Source: DASXHD01 sp038239005 (GTDB lineage: Bacteria > Myxococcota_A > Polyangia > Polyangiales > Polyangiaceae). Taken from it: 64,000 nucleotides of DNA. Within the stretch, counting starts at the first letter, position 1, and each line of letters starts with the position of its first letter. The position numbers and the translations under genes are program-made. The DNA lies in contig JBBSFE010000002.1 of NCBI GenBank assembly GCA_038239005.1, forward strand, positions 86,459-150,458. Direction: 5' to 3'. Of this stretch, positions 17,970 through 26,509 are shown piece by piece. The notes beneath the pieces are model-generated. The model was not told where the DNA came from. It searched no databases and saw only the letters and a program-made list of their open reading frames with translations.

Positions 17970-19516
17970 ACATCACATCCAAGGCCGGGCTCTTGTCGGT
18001 GGCGATTGCATGTGGCGGCGCTCAAACGCCCGTGACGGAGAACGTTCACCTCGACAAACCCGACGCAGCGGCCACCGCAGCGACGAACGCGGTCATCGAG
18101 AAGCTCGGCATTCCGCACGATGCGCCCTTCTTCGTGACCTTCGACGCAACGGCGCTCGCACGCATCAACGAGCTTCGCTCGGAAATCGAGCACACGCTCG
18201 ATTTGGCAAGCGGCACGCTCCTCGACAACGCAGCGTCGTTCGGGTTCGACGTGAAGCGTCCCGTGACGATCGCCGTCGCCCCACTCGACGACGCACAGAC
18301 GAAGCTCATCACCGATCTTCGCGCCACCGCCAGCGACAAACCCACGCCGGTCAGCGATCAGGCCGTTCAGCGCGTGCTCGCCGCGGGCTCGCCGATCGTG
18401 ATTCGTTTTCTCCTCCCCACGACGGATGCCGGCAAGCTCACGCGAACGATCACCACGTTCCTCCACTCGGATCACTGGCACCACACAGCTTCGGGTTGGG
18501 ATCAGCACACGAAGCATCTCGAGATCACCGACGACGGTCAGAACGTCGCCGTAGATCTCACGAGCTCGCGCGGCCGCGGTGAAAGAGCGGCGAGCGCGGC
18601 CATGGCGAAAGCCCACGACGCACCGCCCAACCTCGACGGCCGCACCGTGCGCGCATCGTGGTCGCCCGCCGCGCTCGCCAATCTGGGCTACCTCGATGGT
18701 CTCGCGAAGACTTGCGAAGCGGTGTCGGGCGACTCGATCGACGCATCGCAGCGCGCGCGTATCGTCGAGCAAGGTTTCTGGGAAGCAAGCCGCGTGTTCG
18801 CGCTCGCAACGTTCGATCGCGTCGACGTCGAAGGGCGACTCGATCCATTCGAGCTCGTCGGCCGCGCGCGTCCCGGCGCATCGTTCGCCGCGCTGCCCGC
18901 GGATGCGCTTACACAAGCGCCGGGCTACGCGATGGCGGGCTCGGTCATGTTCGCTCAAGCGTCGCGCGCGTTCCTCAAAGGTTGGTCGTTTCCTGGTGGC
19001 AGCGCGCGCAGCACGCTCGAAATGATGCGCGACGGCGGCTTCGCGGCCGTTTTCGTCGGCATCCCGCACATCATCGCCGCATCCGCCGAGCTCGAGCCGC
19101 GCCGCGCCGCGCTCTTCGATATCTCGCGCTTCGATCGCGTCGGCACGGCGTTCGGTCCGAACGAGGTCTACATGAGCGTGCTTCCCGCTGGCACCAAACG
19201 CGCAGCAGCGGAATGCGCGCTCGCACCATCGACGCCATGCGATGCGAAGACGCGCCTCAAGCTCGGCGCCATCGCAAAAGTCGACGAGGTAAACGTGAAG
19301 CTCCTCGAGCTCGACAAGCGCTTCATCGTCATCGCCTCCCGCTCGGACTCCGCACCGCTCAGCGTACAAGCGCAGCCGCGCATGCTCGGAGCTCTCCACA
19401 TGGACGTCGACACCTCGATGGCGACGAACCTCGTCGCCCCCAAAACTCTCCCGCCACACCTCAACGGCGAGCTCACGACGGACAACGGCACCATCGTCTT
19501 CCGTCTCGCGCCCTAA
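17966..19516 (+). CDS. Large putative lipoprotein
   Basis: A 516-residue secreted protein. The ATG at 17966 overlaps the preceding TGA and gives a signal peptide with lipobox AIACGG, which is why it is preferred to the longer in-frame opening. The mature protein alternates strands and amphipathic helices over its whole length, with repeated Asp/Ala-rich helices such as ALARINELRSEIEHTLDLA and PFELVGRARPGASFAALP. It has only a few cysteines and no recognised catalytic motif. It resembles in layout bacterial secreted proteins of unknown function with long mixed alpha/beta domains. Coupling to the Cys-rich lipoprotein upstream is the best functional hint. Confidence 0.75.
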   Translation: MNITSKAGLLSVAIACGGAQTPVTENVHLDKPDAAATAATNAVIEKLGIPHDAPFFVTFDATALARINELRSEIEHTLDLASGTLLDNAASFGFDVKRPVTIAVAPLDDAQTKLITDLRATASDKPTPVSDQAVQRVLAAGSPIVIRFLLPTTDAGKLTRTITTFLHSDHWHHTASGWDQHTKHLEITDDGQNVAVDLTSSRGRGERAASAAMAKAHDAPPNLDGRTVRASWSPAALANLGYLDGLAKTCEAVSGDSIDASQRARIVEQGFWEASRVFALATFDRVDVEGRLDPFELVGRARPGASFAALPADALTQAPGYAMAGSVMFAQASRAFLKGWSFPGGSARSTLEMMRDGGFAAVFVGIPHIIAASAELEPRRAALFDISRFDRVGTAFGPNEVYMSVLPAGTKRAAAECALAPSTPCDAKTRLKLGAIAKVDEVNVKLLELDKRFIVIASRSDSAPLSVQAQPRMLGALHMDVDTSMATNLVAPKTLPPHLNGELTTDNGTIVFRLAP

Positions 19517-19542
19517 GGCGTCCTCGTAGTAAACCAGCGAGC

Positions 19543-20229
19543 ATGTCCAAGACGATCATCGTGGGTGGGTTCGGGCCGGGAATTTCGAAGGCCGTTGCGG
19601 AGAAATTCGGCGCGGAAGGGTTTTCCGTCGCGATTGTCGGGCGCAACGCGGAGCGGCTCGCGGCCGGTGTTGCGGCGCTCGAGGGCAAAGGCGTCAAAGC
19701 GGCGGCTTTCCAGTGCGATCTTGGGGACGCGAATGCCGTGAAGGCGATGGTCGCGGACGTGCGCAAAAAATTTGGGCCGATCACGGTCGTGCAGTGGACG
19801 GCATACGTGGGCGCGGCCGGCGATTTGATGACTGCCGATGCCGCGGCGATTCACGCGGTGATGGACGTCGCCGTCACCGGGCTCGTCACGGCGGTGCAGG
19901 CAGCGCATGCGGATCTCAAGAGCGAGAAGGGCGCGGTTCTCGTCACGAATGGCGGCTTCTCGCTGCCCGATCCGCAAGTCGACGCGATGGCCGTGCAATG
20001 GAACGTGATGGGCCTTGCTGTCGCGAGCGCGGCGAAGAGCAAGGTCGTGGGGCTGCTCTCGCAAAAGCTCAACGCCGATGGAATCTACGTTGGCCAAGTC
20101 GTCGTGATGGGCTCCGTCAAAGGCACCGCCTTCGACACCGGCAACGCCAACCTCGAAGGCTCCACGATCGCGAACAAATTCTGGGAGCTCTACACGTCGC
20201 GGACCACGGTCACCGCAAACGTGAGTTGA
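19543..20229 (+). CDS. SDR-fold protein lacking the YxxxK motif
   Basis: A 228-residue Rossmann-fold protein of the short-chain dehydrogenase type. The nucleotide loop is GGFGPGISKAVAEKFG, replacing the usual TGxxxGIG. An Asp in CDLGDANAVKAMV and VVQWTAYVGAA (in place of NNAG) mark the next motifs. The strand before the active site reads GAVLVTNGGFSL, but no Tyr-x-x-x-Lys follows, only VDAMAVQWNVMGLAVAS. A classical SDR reaction is therefore doubtful; it may bind nucleotide without that chemistry or use other residues. The gene stands alone, 26 bp after the lipoprotein stop. Confidence 0.78.
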   Translation: MSKTIIVGGFGPGISKAVAEKFGAEGFSVAIVGRNAERLAAGVAALEGKGVKAAAFQCDLGDANAVKAMVADVRKKFGPITVVQWTAYVGAAGDLMTADAAAIHAVMDVAVTGLVTAVQAAHADLKSEKGAVLVTNGGFSLPDPQVDAMAVQWNVMGLAVASAAKSKVVGLLSQKLNADGIYVGQVVVMGSVKGTAFDTGNANLEGSTIANKFWELYTSRTTVTANVS

Positions 20230-20447
20230 CGGGAATACGTTCGCGCATGGCGAGCGTTCGGCCGTCGGAACATTCCCGTGGGTTGGATCATGTCGGCGCC
20301 GCTCGCGGCGCTGAATGGGGCGCTCGCGCGGGCCTGACTGCGGCCGTGATCGCGATCAAGCGCGAGGCCAAGCGTCTTCAATTCGTCGCGCGTGTCGAAG
20401 CCGAAGAAGTTCCTGGCTTCCGCGTCGAGCCGCGCCCATAGGGCAAG

Positions 20448-20558
20448 ATGCTCGTTCGCGTGGAGCCGCACATCGAGACGTATCGGCTCGCGCCCGAGCC
20501 CGACGAAGAGCTCATCGAGCTCGACTCCGCCGGCCGCGCCATGCGCGCGATGCGCTGA
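20448..20558 (+). CDS. Possible 36-residue peptide gene in a 343-bp spacer
   Basis: The spacer 20230-20572 contains no clear gene. The best plus-strand candidate begins MLVRVEPHIETYRLAPEPDE and ends SAGRAMRAMR, with mostly G or C at third positions and an AGGG stretch upstream of the ATG. The same frame is also open upstream from an ATG at 20247 to a TAG at 20439, coding for AIKREAKRLQFVARVEAEE, so this may be an old longer gene broken by one stop. A competing minus-strand frame over the same bases also looks protein-like (FFGFDTRDELKTLGLALDRD). I cannot decide between them. Confidence 0.25.
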   Translation: MLVRVEPHIETYRLAPEPDEELIELDSAGRAMRAMR

Positions 20559-20572
20559 TAAGCTCTCGGGCA

Positions 20573-21568
20573 TTGAAGCGCCTCGTCGTTGTCGCATGGC
20601 TCGCGGGATGCGCGGGCGCAGTCGAAGCGCAACACGTGGGCACCGTGACATCGCAAACGTCATCGCCATCGATGGCACTCGATGCGAGCACCGCTCCTGC
20701 AGCTGACATCTTGCTCGATGGTTTTCGCATCACGAGCTACACGCTCGCACGCGAGTCGGATCTCTCCGGCCAACGAAGCGGCAATCGAACGCGCGTCACC
20801 GGGCGCGGTTTGCCGGGCGACTACGCTTGGGAGTTTCTCTGCTCGGGCCACGGGGTCGCGATGCAAGGCACCGGCATCACGCTGGACGGGCGGCTTGTGC
20901 ACTACCTCTCGGGCGGCGGCGGTTTCTGCGGCCGCGATCACCATTTGTGCGATTGCGTGAACGCGCGCTGGTCGCCCGCGACGGGCGTCGTCGGCTCGAC
21001 TGGGCGCGAGCTCACCGAATATTTCTCCATCGCGGTCGACCCGACGGTGATCCCCTACGGCTCCTTCGTATGGATTGACGCGATGAAGCGCTGGTTTCGC
21101 GCGGACGACACCGGCGGCGCGATCATCGGCAAGCACATCGACATTTACGTTGGCACGAAGCCGCTCGCGTTCAACGGCGAGACCTCCGTCTACGTCACGA
21201 GCGTCGCGCACGGCCCCGACGACGACGGACCGAGCGGCGCCGACACCGCGTGCGCACGCGATGGCCTCACGTGCGGCGGCGACGGCGCACCCGGCGACGC
21301 ACGGATCCTCTATCGATGCCACGATGGCCGCGCCTCGTTCGCACGCGCGTGCCCGAGCGGATGTCGCCACGGAAACGGAAGCGATGCGTGTCGCCCGCGC
21401 CCGCCGCTCGCGTTCTGTCCGACCGACGGATGGTTCTGCGGTGGCGATCGCGCAGAAGGCACGCTCGGTGCGCTCTATCGCTGCGTCGATCACGGCCTCG
21501 TTCTCGAAGCGCGCTGCGACCGCGGTTGCCAAACCGATCCTGACGGCCTCGCGGATAGTTGCCTCTAG
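20573..21568 (+). CDS. 3D-domain lipoprotein with Cys-rich tail
   Basis: A 331-residue secreted protein. The TTG at 20573 gives the signal peptide MKRLVVVAWLAGCAGAVEA with lipobox LAGC. Residues about 40-200 contain a 3D (three-aspartate) domain, as found in MltA-type lytic transglycosylases and resuscitation-factor-like proteins: TEYFSIAVDPTVIPYGS, then FRADDTGGAIIGKHIDIYVG with the conserved Asp residues. Such double-psi beta-barrels cleave peptidoglycan glycan strands. The last 130 residues hold two similar Cys-rich units (DGLTCGGDGAP and DGWFCGGDRAEG, each followed by LYRC), probably a binding module. A peptidoglycan-cleaving role is likely but not proven. Confidence 0.8.
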   Translation: MKRLVVVAWLAGCAGAVEAQHVGTVTSQTSSPSMALDASTAPAADILLDGFRITSYTLARESDLSGQRSGNRTRVTGRGLPGDYAWEFLCSGHGVAMQGTGITLDGRLVHYLSGGGGFCGRDHHLCDCVNARWSPATGVVGSTGRELTEYFSIAVDPTVIPYGSFVWIDAMKRWFRADDTGGAIIGKHIDIYVGTKPLAFNGETSVYVTSVAHGPDDDGPSGADTACARDGLTCGGDGAPGDARILYRCHDGRASFARACPSGCRHGNGSDACRPRPPLAFCPTDGWFCGGDRAEGTLGALYRCVDHGLVLEARCDRGCQTDPDGLADSCL

Positions 21569-21573
21569 CGCGG

Positions 21574-21911
21574 TCATCGTGGACGGGTCGAGCGGTCATC
21601 GATGACCGGTACCGCAAAAGTAACTCCCTGGTTGTGTGAACCCAAGTCCACGGAAAGCCTGCCGCGGCAAACTCGAGACAGGCGTAGCGACACACGCTGG
21701 AGACAGGCGACGCCTTCCTTGCAGCCATCGCAGCGATAGTCGGTCTCGGGTGTCGGCCCAGCACACACCCGCAGCAGCTTTGCCACCATCGAATGTGATT
21801 GGGTCCATGCAGCCATACCCAGGGCAATCGAGAGGATCGATTTCGGCGCAACCGCATCCGCAAACGCGCACCCCGCTAGTGCTGACGCATAGAGCTTGGC
21901 CGGCGTCGCGC
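21574..21911 (-). pseudogene. Frameshifted Cys-rich coding remnant
   Basis: Two overlapping minus-strand frames carry Cys-rich protein-like sequence that switches near 21745. First comes ALCVSTSGVRVCGCGCAEID then DCPGYGCMDPITFDGG, then in another frame PETDYRCDGCKEGVACLQ to a stop at 21574. This begins right after the stop of the lipoprotein gene at 21912, so it is either its severed C-terminal half or a decayed neighbour. The Cys spacing resembles that of the intact gene. At least two frame changes would be needed to join everything into one reading frame. Confidence 0.5.
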
Positions 21912-22661
21912 TTACGGACCGCCGTAGCACTTGCCGCCTCCAGGCAGCTTCTGCACGAGCGCATCACAGTCCGTTTTCGGAAAGCAGATGCCGGCGTTGT
22001 CGGCGTCGATTTGCGCCGAGGGTTGCACTAGGTACATGAAGCAGCTCTCCGTCGCGTAGCTCGAACACGCGATGCCGTTGAAACCGGCATCCGGATCGCC
22101 GATTCCGCAGCCGTATTCCTTGGCGCAAACCCCGATCGGATGAAGCGGTGAGCGGCCAAGACAATCCAAGCCACCGGGGCACGCGCTACAGCTTCCACCA
22201 CAAGGCCGAACGTTGCCGAGATCAGGACACGTCGTCGCAGTGGGCAGCGGGTCGCCCGTCCAAAGGCTGAGATCGGCGTAGCGCACTTGTGCAGCGCCGC
22301 CGTTCCGTCCGAGGAGAATGGCTGTGTCGAACGCGATGTCGGTCCAACCTATCCCTTTCCAGCACGCCCGGCCGTCGAATCCAGGAGCGCATAGGCGACC
22401 AGTGAGCGGAAATAGGTATGGTTTGTCGACGCACAAACCGAGCCCGTCAGGGTCCCCCCCATAAGTACATGTGCATCCAAGAGGAGTGCATTTGTTTGGG
22501 CCGTTGCAGACTGCGTAACCGTCCGGCGACGTGCATTGCGTCCAGCCATCAGCTGAGTCCGGCGCGTCGAAACCTGCGTCACTCTGCGTGATGGTTGTTC
22601 CGCAAGCGAAGCTTGAAAGTGCAAGAGCCAGCGGAGCGAAGCAAATGCCACGGGGAATCAA
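21912..22661 (-). CDS. Cys-rich putative lipoprotein, possibly truncated
   Basis: A 249-residue secreted lipoprotein. The TTG at 22661 gives the leader MIPRGICFAPLALALSSFAC with lipobox SFAC; it overlaps the stop of the broken gene upstream (TTGA), as coupled genes in this window do. The mature part carries about 20 cysteines in short units (CTPLGCTCTYGGDPDG, CGGSCSACPGGLDC), the pattern of disulfide-rich secreted proteins of Myxococcota. Function is unknown. The sequence after its stop continues Cys-rich coding in other frames, so the protein may have lost a C-terminal portion by frameshift. Confidence 0.68.
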   Translation of the reverse strand: MIPRGICFAPLALALSSFACGTTITQSDAGFDAPDSADGWTQCTSPDGYAVCNGPNKCTPLGCTCTYGGDPDGLGLCVDKPYLFPLTGRLCAPGFDGRACWKGIGWTDIAFDTAILLGRNGGAAQVRYADLSLWTGDPLPTATTCPDLGNVRPCGGSCSACPGGLDCLGRSPLHPIGVCAKEYGCGIGDPDAGFNGIACSSYATESCFMYLVQPSAQIDADNAGICFPKTDCDALVQKLPGGGKCYGGP

Positions 22662-23110
22662 TCAGGATACCCGTCAGGCTGATTCAAAATCTCCTCACAC
22701 ACAAGAGATGCGCAGTCCGTGTTGACGTTGCAGACATGCTGGCATGCCCAGCCATGCAGTTGTCGCCCATTGCACAATCCGAGTCCACGCCGCAACCGCA
22801 CACGAGCTTGGGCGGTGGCGGAGGCGGTGGCGTCGGCTCCGTGCAGCTCCGGCTTCCGAGCGCGAGCGTGGCGAAGTACCGATTGTAGGATGCCGAGCTT
22901 CCGGGGTTGACCGGGGGATACGCAGCGACTCCACACCCGAAAGACCTCCCGAAAAATACGCGGCAAGAAATGGAACGCTGAAAAGATAGCTTCGCGGATC
23001 CTCGATGATGGCTTGGTCGGTCGCGGCGACAAAACCGTCCGGCGCAAGGAACCCGAGCCGCACCTCGTCTCGATCGCAAACGGGATTGCAAGACTCGATC
23101 GACTAAGTCT
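22658..23110 (-). pseudogene. Cys-rich secreted protein gene broken by two frameshifts
   Basis: Three successive minus-strand frames each hold a sensible piece. From about 23110: CNPVCDRDEVRLGFLAPDGF and SYLFSVPFLAAYFSGGLSG. After a shift near 22938: CGVAAYPPVNPGSSASYNRY, a run of seven prolines and LVCGCGVDSDCAMGDNCMAG. After a shift near 22750: WACQHVCNVNTDCASLVCEE, ending at a TGA at 22658-22660 that overlaps the start of the next gene. A TAG lies just ahead of the first piece and no signal peptide is seen, so the 5' end is also lost. It is clearly a decayed member of the same Cys-rich class. Confidence 0.65.
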
Positions 23111-23112
23111 GC

Positions 23113-23334
23113 TCAAGATTGGCGTTTGCGCAAACGTGCAACCATGGCGTGGCTCTCTTCGTCGGAGAGCTCTTCTTTGGATTCGCCGAGCACCTTCGCC
23201 GTCTCGTCGATCTGCCGGATGAACGCCTTGCACGCCGGGCAATACGCCGCGTGAAAACGCACGTTGAGGCGCCGCCACAAGGGAAGCGCCTCCAGTGACT
23301 CGGGGTAATCGTCAGCGACTCGGCGGCAGCTCAT
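23113..23334 (-). CDS. Zinc-type anti-sigma factor
   Basis: A 73-residue protein with the HX3CX2C motif of zinc-binding anti-sigma factors: His28, Cys32 and Cys35 in RFHAAYCPACKAFIRQ, plus Cys3. The helical segment after it (ETAKVLGESKEELSDEES) would wrap the sigma factor. There is no membrane helix, so it is a short soluble form; some such proteins respond to oxidants through the Cys residues. Its ATG overlaps the stop of the sigma gene by four bases, the usual arrangement for a cognate pair made in fixed ratio. Confidence 0.85.
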   Translation of the reverse strand: MSCRRVADDYPESLEALPLWRRLNVRFHAAYCPACKAFIRQIDETAKVLGESKEELSDEESHAMVARLRKRQS

Positions 23335-23879
23335 TTTCCGAGCTCCTTCTCGATGAGCGACCGAAGGCGGGCGCGACCACGATGAAGGAGCACTCGTTGA
23401 TGAGTCTCTTCGATGCCCAAAACGTTACAAACTTCTTTTGCGTCGAGGCCCTCGACGTCACGCATGAGCACGACTGCACGCTGCGCCTCGGGAAGGCCGT
23501 CCACTTCCCGGCGCACGATCGCGACGGCACGTTTTGCGTCGATGGCCTCGTCGACCCACGTTTTCGGCGGCGCCGTCCAAAACCCGAGCGTGAACCGCTC
23601 TTCGTCTGGATGCGTTTCGTCTTCCGTGATGTCGAACGCGATTTCGCGTCCCTCCTTCTTACCGCGCGTCCGTGCGCGATTGACGAGGATGCGAAAGAGC
23701 CACGTCTTCATCGACGACCGGCCTTCGAATCCGTCCGCGCCGTCGATCACCGCAACCCATGTCTCTTGTGCGACCTCTTCGGCGATGGCTTGGCTTTGGA
23801 CGAATGTACGTGCAAGTCGCACGAGGGCCACGTGGTGCTCTTTCACCAGCGTAGCGAGCTCATCGTCGGAAATCGTCAT
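23331..23879 (-). CDS. ECF-family RNA polymerase sigma factor
   Basis: A 182-residue sigma-70 family factor of the extracytoplasmic-function type. Region 2 spans about residues 10-75 (AEEVAQETWVAVI and KTWLFRILVNRARTRGKKE) and region 4 about 115-165 (LPEAQRAVVLMRDVEGLDAK then EVCNVLGIEETHQRVLLHRG). There is an acidic insert of about 35 residues between them. The ATG at 23879 gives MTISDDELATLVKEHHVAL; longer in-frame extensions run into Arg-rich non-coding sequence. It is paired by overlap with a zinc anti-sigma factor and diverges from a Ser/Thr kinase gene 50 bp away, which may be one of its targets (inference). Confidence 0.95.
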   Translation of the reverse strand: MTISDDELATLVKEHHVALVRLARTFVQSQAIAEEVAQETWVAVIDGADGFEGRSSMKTWLFRILVNRARTRGKKEGREIAFDITEDETHPDEERFTLGFWTAPPKTWVDEAIDAKRAVAIVRREVDGLPEAQRAVVLMRDVEGLDAKEVCNVLGIEETHQRVLLHRGRARLRSLIEKELGK

Positions 23880-23929
23880 CGATTGCGTCTTGTCGTGTAA
23901 CGGAGAGCGGCGTCGAGAGACGATGCTAC

Positions 23930-25162
23930 ATGCCGCCGACGCAAACTGACCACACGCTCGTGATGCACCCCGCGCTCGACCACACGCTCGCCGCCGAAGA
24001 CGCTCGGTCCCTCGCCATTTCGGGGGAGATTTCGACCACGCTCGTTCGCACGACGGTGCTGCCGCGTGTCGAGTCGAGCATGGGCGCGCACAGCATCGTC
24101 GTCGACGCGAAAGAGCGCTACGTCGACGAGCGCTTGCTTGGTGAAGGTGGCGTCGGCGAGGTGGTGTGCGCATCCGACAACGACATCGCGCGCCCGGTTG
24201 CGATCAAGCGCCTCAAGCGAAACATGAAAAGCCAAGCGACGCTCCTTCGCTTCGTCGAAGAGATTCGCACCATCGGTCAGCTCGAGCACGCCAACATCGT
24301 TCCCATTCACGACGTCGGCGTCGATGCGCGCGGCGATTATTTCTTCGTCATGAAATACGTCGAAGGCGAAACGCTCGAAGCGATCATCGAAAAGCTCGCC
24401 GCGGGCGACCGCGCATATCACGCGATCTACAACGTCGAGCATCGCCTCCGCATTTTCTCCTCCATCCTCGACGCCATCGCCCACGCGCACGCCAAAGGCT
24501 ACGTGCACCGCGACATCAAGCCCGCGAACATCATGGTCGGCGTGCACGGCCAAGTGATGGTGATGGATTGGGGTCTCGCGAAACGAAAAGGCGCGCCCGA
24601 GATCGCGCGCGATGCGACCACGCCGCACGCACCCGCGCCGGAAGCGAAGCGCTTCCACGAGACCGTGGCCGGCTCGATTCTGGGCACGCCCGCATACATG
24701 TCTCCCGAGCAAGCACGCGGCGAAGAGGCGACCGAAGCGAGCGACATTTATTCGCTCACCGTTCTCCTCTACGAGCTCTTGACCCTCCATCATCCGCTCG
24801 AAGACTGCACCACCCTCGAAGCGATGCTCGACGCCGTGCAGCACCGAAAGACCCGCATGGCCGGTCTCGTGACGAGCCCGCATCAGCGACGGACGCCGAT
24901 GGACCTCGCGTGGTACCTCACGGCGGGTCTCGAGAAGGATCCGTCGCGCCGCTACCGGTCCGTGCAAGCCATGATCGATCGCCTCGACCTTCGCGCGCGC
25001 GGCATCGTTCCGGTCCAGTGTCACATCACCTTCGCGAAACGCGCGAGCGGCATGCTCACGCGCGCGATCGACAGCCACCCCATCCCCATGACATTCGCGA
25101 TGCTCTTTGGCCTCGTCGGCTCCATCGCGAGCTTCGGCTGGCTGCTCAAATCCGTTCTCTAG
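23930..25162 (+). CDS. Ser/Thr protein kinase with DWG motif and C-terminal membrane helix
   Basis: A 410-residue Hanks-type kinase. A 60-residue N-terminal segment rich in Thr and His precedes the catalytic domain (about 64-350): Gly-rich loop GEGGVGEVV, Lys93 in VAIKRL, HRDIKPAN with Asp195, and MDWGLAK with Asp213. The usual DFG is DWG, as in a known subset of bacterial kinases, and the metal-binding Asp is kept. The activation segment ends GTPAYMSPEQ. A hydrophobic helix near 384-402 anchors the C-terminus, so almost nothing lies outside the cytoplasm. The gene diverges from the ECF sigma gene and overlaps the convergent yaeQ by four bases. Confidence 0.94.
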   Translation: MPPTQTDHTLVMHPALDHTLAAEDARSLAISGEISTTLVRTTVLPRVESSMGAHSIVVDAKERYVDERLLGEGGVGEVVCASDNDIARPVAIKRLKRNMKSQATLLRFVEEIRTIGQLEHANIVPIHDVGVDARGDYFFVMKYVEGETLEAIIEKLAAGDRAYHAIYNVEHRLRIFSSILDAIAHAHAKGYVHRDIKPANIMVGVHGQVMVMDWGLAKRKGAPEIARDATTPHAPAPEAKRFHETVAGSILGTPAYMSPEQARGEEATEASDIYSLTVLLYELLTLHHPLEDCTTLEAMLDAVQHRKTRMAGLVTSPHQRRTPMDLAWYLTAGLEKDPSRRYRSVQAMIDRLDLRARGIVPVQCHITFAKRASGMLTRAIDSHPIPMTFAMLFGLVGSIASFGWLLKSVL

Positions 25163-25689
25163 GCAAGCGGAGTCGTCGTCACGCCGCCTTCGAGGATGCC
25201 CGCGGGCGTCGTGACGTACAAGCGGCCGTCGCTGCGGACGATCTCGAGGCTCACGCGGCGATCGAGGCGTTCGCCCAGCGCGTCGATGAACGTCGGCTCG
25301 AAACGCGTGACGGCGATCTCGGTTTTCTTGTGGATCGTTTCGCTCTCGAGGTAGCCGAGGTCGGCGCACGTGAAGAGCGCGACGCGGGGCGCTTGTTTGG
25401 TGGCTTTGTGAAGTCGAAGCGCCGCGGGGGAGCCGATGTCGATCCACGCGAGCAGGCGCCCGGTGAGATCGCGCACCGAAAGCGGAGGCTCGTCGGTGCT
25501 CGAGACGCCGCCTTTGCTGAAGGCAATGCCTTCTTCGTAGGAGAGCGCGTAAGCGAGAAGCCGCGTGACGAGAAAACGCATCGACTCGGAAGGATGCCGC
25601 GCGAGGTGAACGCCGAGTGTCTCGTAGACGCCGCGTTCGACATCGGACAAAACGAGATCGACGTGATGGATGCTTGCGCCTGTTGCCAC
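25159..25689 (-). CDS. yaeQ: YaeQ family protein
   Basis: A 176-residue cytoplasmic protein of the YaeQ family. The family pattern is clear: an N-terminal strand ending VDLVLSDVERGVYE, the block LGVHLARHPSESMRFLVTRLL, DLTGRLLAWIDIGSPAALRL in the middle, and a C-terminal strand near RRVSLEIVRSDGRLYVT. YaeQ has a PD-(D/E)XK nuclease-like fold in known structures; its biological role is uncertain, and links to transcription-defect suppression are old and not settled. It lies 10 bp downstream of the glutamine amidotransferase gene and is likely co-transcribed with it. Confidence 0.93.
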   Translation of the reverse strand: MATGASIHHVDLVLSDVERGVYETLGVHLARHPSESMRFLVTRLLAYALSYEEGIAFSKGGVSSTDEPPLSVRDLTGRLLAWIDIGSPAALRLHKATKQAPRVALFTCADLGYLESETIHKKTEIAVTRFEPTFIDALGERLDRRVSLEIVRSDGRLYVTTPAGILEGGVTTTPLA

Positions 25690-25699
25690 TCGGTTTCCG

Positions 25700-26479
25700 T
25701 TAGGGACTCGGGAGCGTGGCGATGAGCGCGCCGCGATCGAACATCCACATCTCTTGCGGTTTGCCGAGCGTCCAAACTTCGTCGCGCGTGAGTGGCGTGG
25801 TTGCGATGACGGCGACGCGATCGCGTGGTGTCGTCACTTGCGCGAAGTCGACGCGCAAATCATCGTCGGCGAGGGTGGCTTTTCCGAAGGGGGCTTTGCG
25901 TACGATGTACGAGAGGCGCGTTGCGCAGCGCGCGAACAAATGGCGCCCGTCGCCGAGGAGGAAGTTGAACGTGCCACCGCGCCCGAGCTCGCCGCCGATT
26001 TTTGCGACGGCTGCGCCGAGCAGCTTCGGCGCGGGATACCGCGGGAATCGGCGCGCCAGCCGATCAAGAAGGATGCAGAATGCATGCTCGCTGTCGGTCG
26101 TGCCGATGGGCGCGAAACGGCCGAGCGCATGGCGCCGCACGTTGCGGAGTGTTCCGTTGTGCGCGAACACGATCGGTCGACCCCATAGCTCGCGCACGAA
26201 CGGATGCGTGTTCTCGAGCGAGACTTTTCCGCGCGTCTTGCGGCGCACGTGTGCGATCGCAAGGAGTGTCTTGATGGGATTCTCGCGAACGAAGCGCGCA
26301 AGCGGCGAGTGCGCAGCGGCTGTGGGCTCGAGAAATGTTCGCACGCCACGCCCGTCGTAGAGCGCGAGGCCCCAACCATCCGCGTGTGGCCCTTTGATGC
26401 CGCCGCGAAGCGCGAGCCCGGAAAAAGAGAACACGATGTCGGTCGGCACGTTGCACTCCATGCCGAGGAGCTCACACAT
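25700..26479 (-). CDS. Class II glutamine amidotransferase (YafJ-like)
   Basis: A 259-residue Ntn-hydrolase. The protein begins MCELLGMECNVPTD, so Cys2 becomes the N-terminal nucleophile after removal of Met. Further family features are HADGWGLALYDG, IAHVRRKTRGKVSLENTHPF (glutamine-binding Arg and the NTHPF loop), FAHNGTL and the TDSEHAFCILLDRLA helix. Enzymes of this group hydrolyse glutamine or related gamma-glutamyl amides; the partner synthase domain is absent and the physiological substrate is unknown. It follows the hybrid kinase gene by 30 bp and precedes yaeQ by 10 bp. Confidence 0.93.
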   Translation of the reverse strand: MCELLGMECNVPTDIVFSFSGLALRGGIKGPHADGWGLALYDGRGVRTFLEPTAAAHSPLARFVRENPIKTLLAIAHVRRKTRGKVSLENTHPFVRELWGRPIVFAHNGTLRNVRRHALGRFAPIGTTDSEHAFCILLDRLARRFPRYPAPKLLGAAVAKIGGELGRGGTFNFLLGDGRHLFARCATRLSYIVRKAPFGKATLADDDLRVDFAQVTTPRDRVAVIATTPLTRDEVWTLGKPQEMWMFDRGALIATLPSP

Positions 26480-26509
26480 AGAGGCAGCATAACGCGTTCT
26501 CGACGCGCA

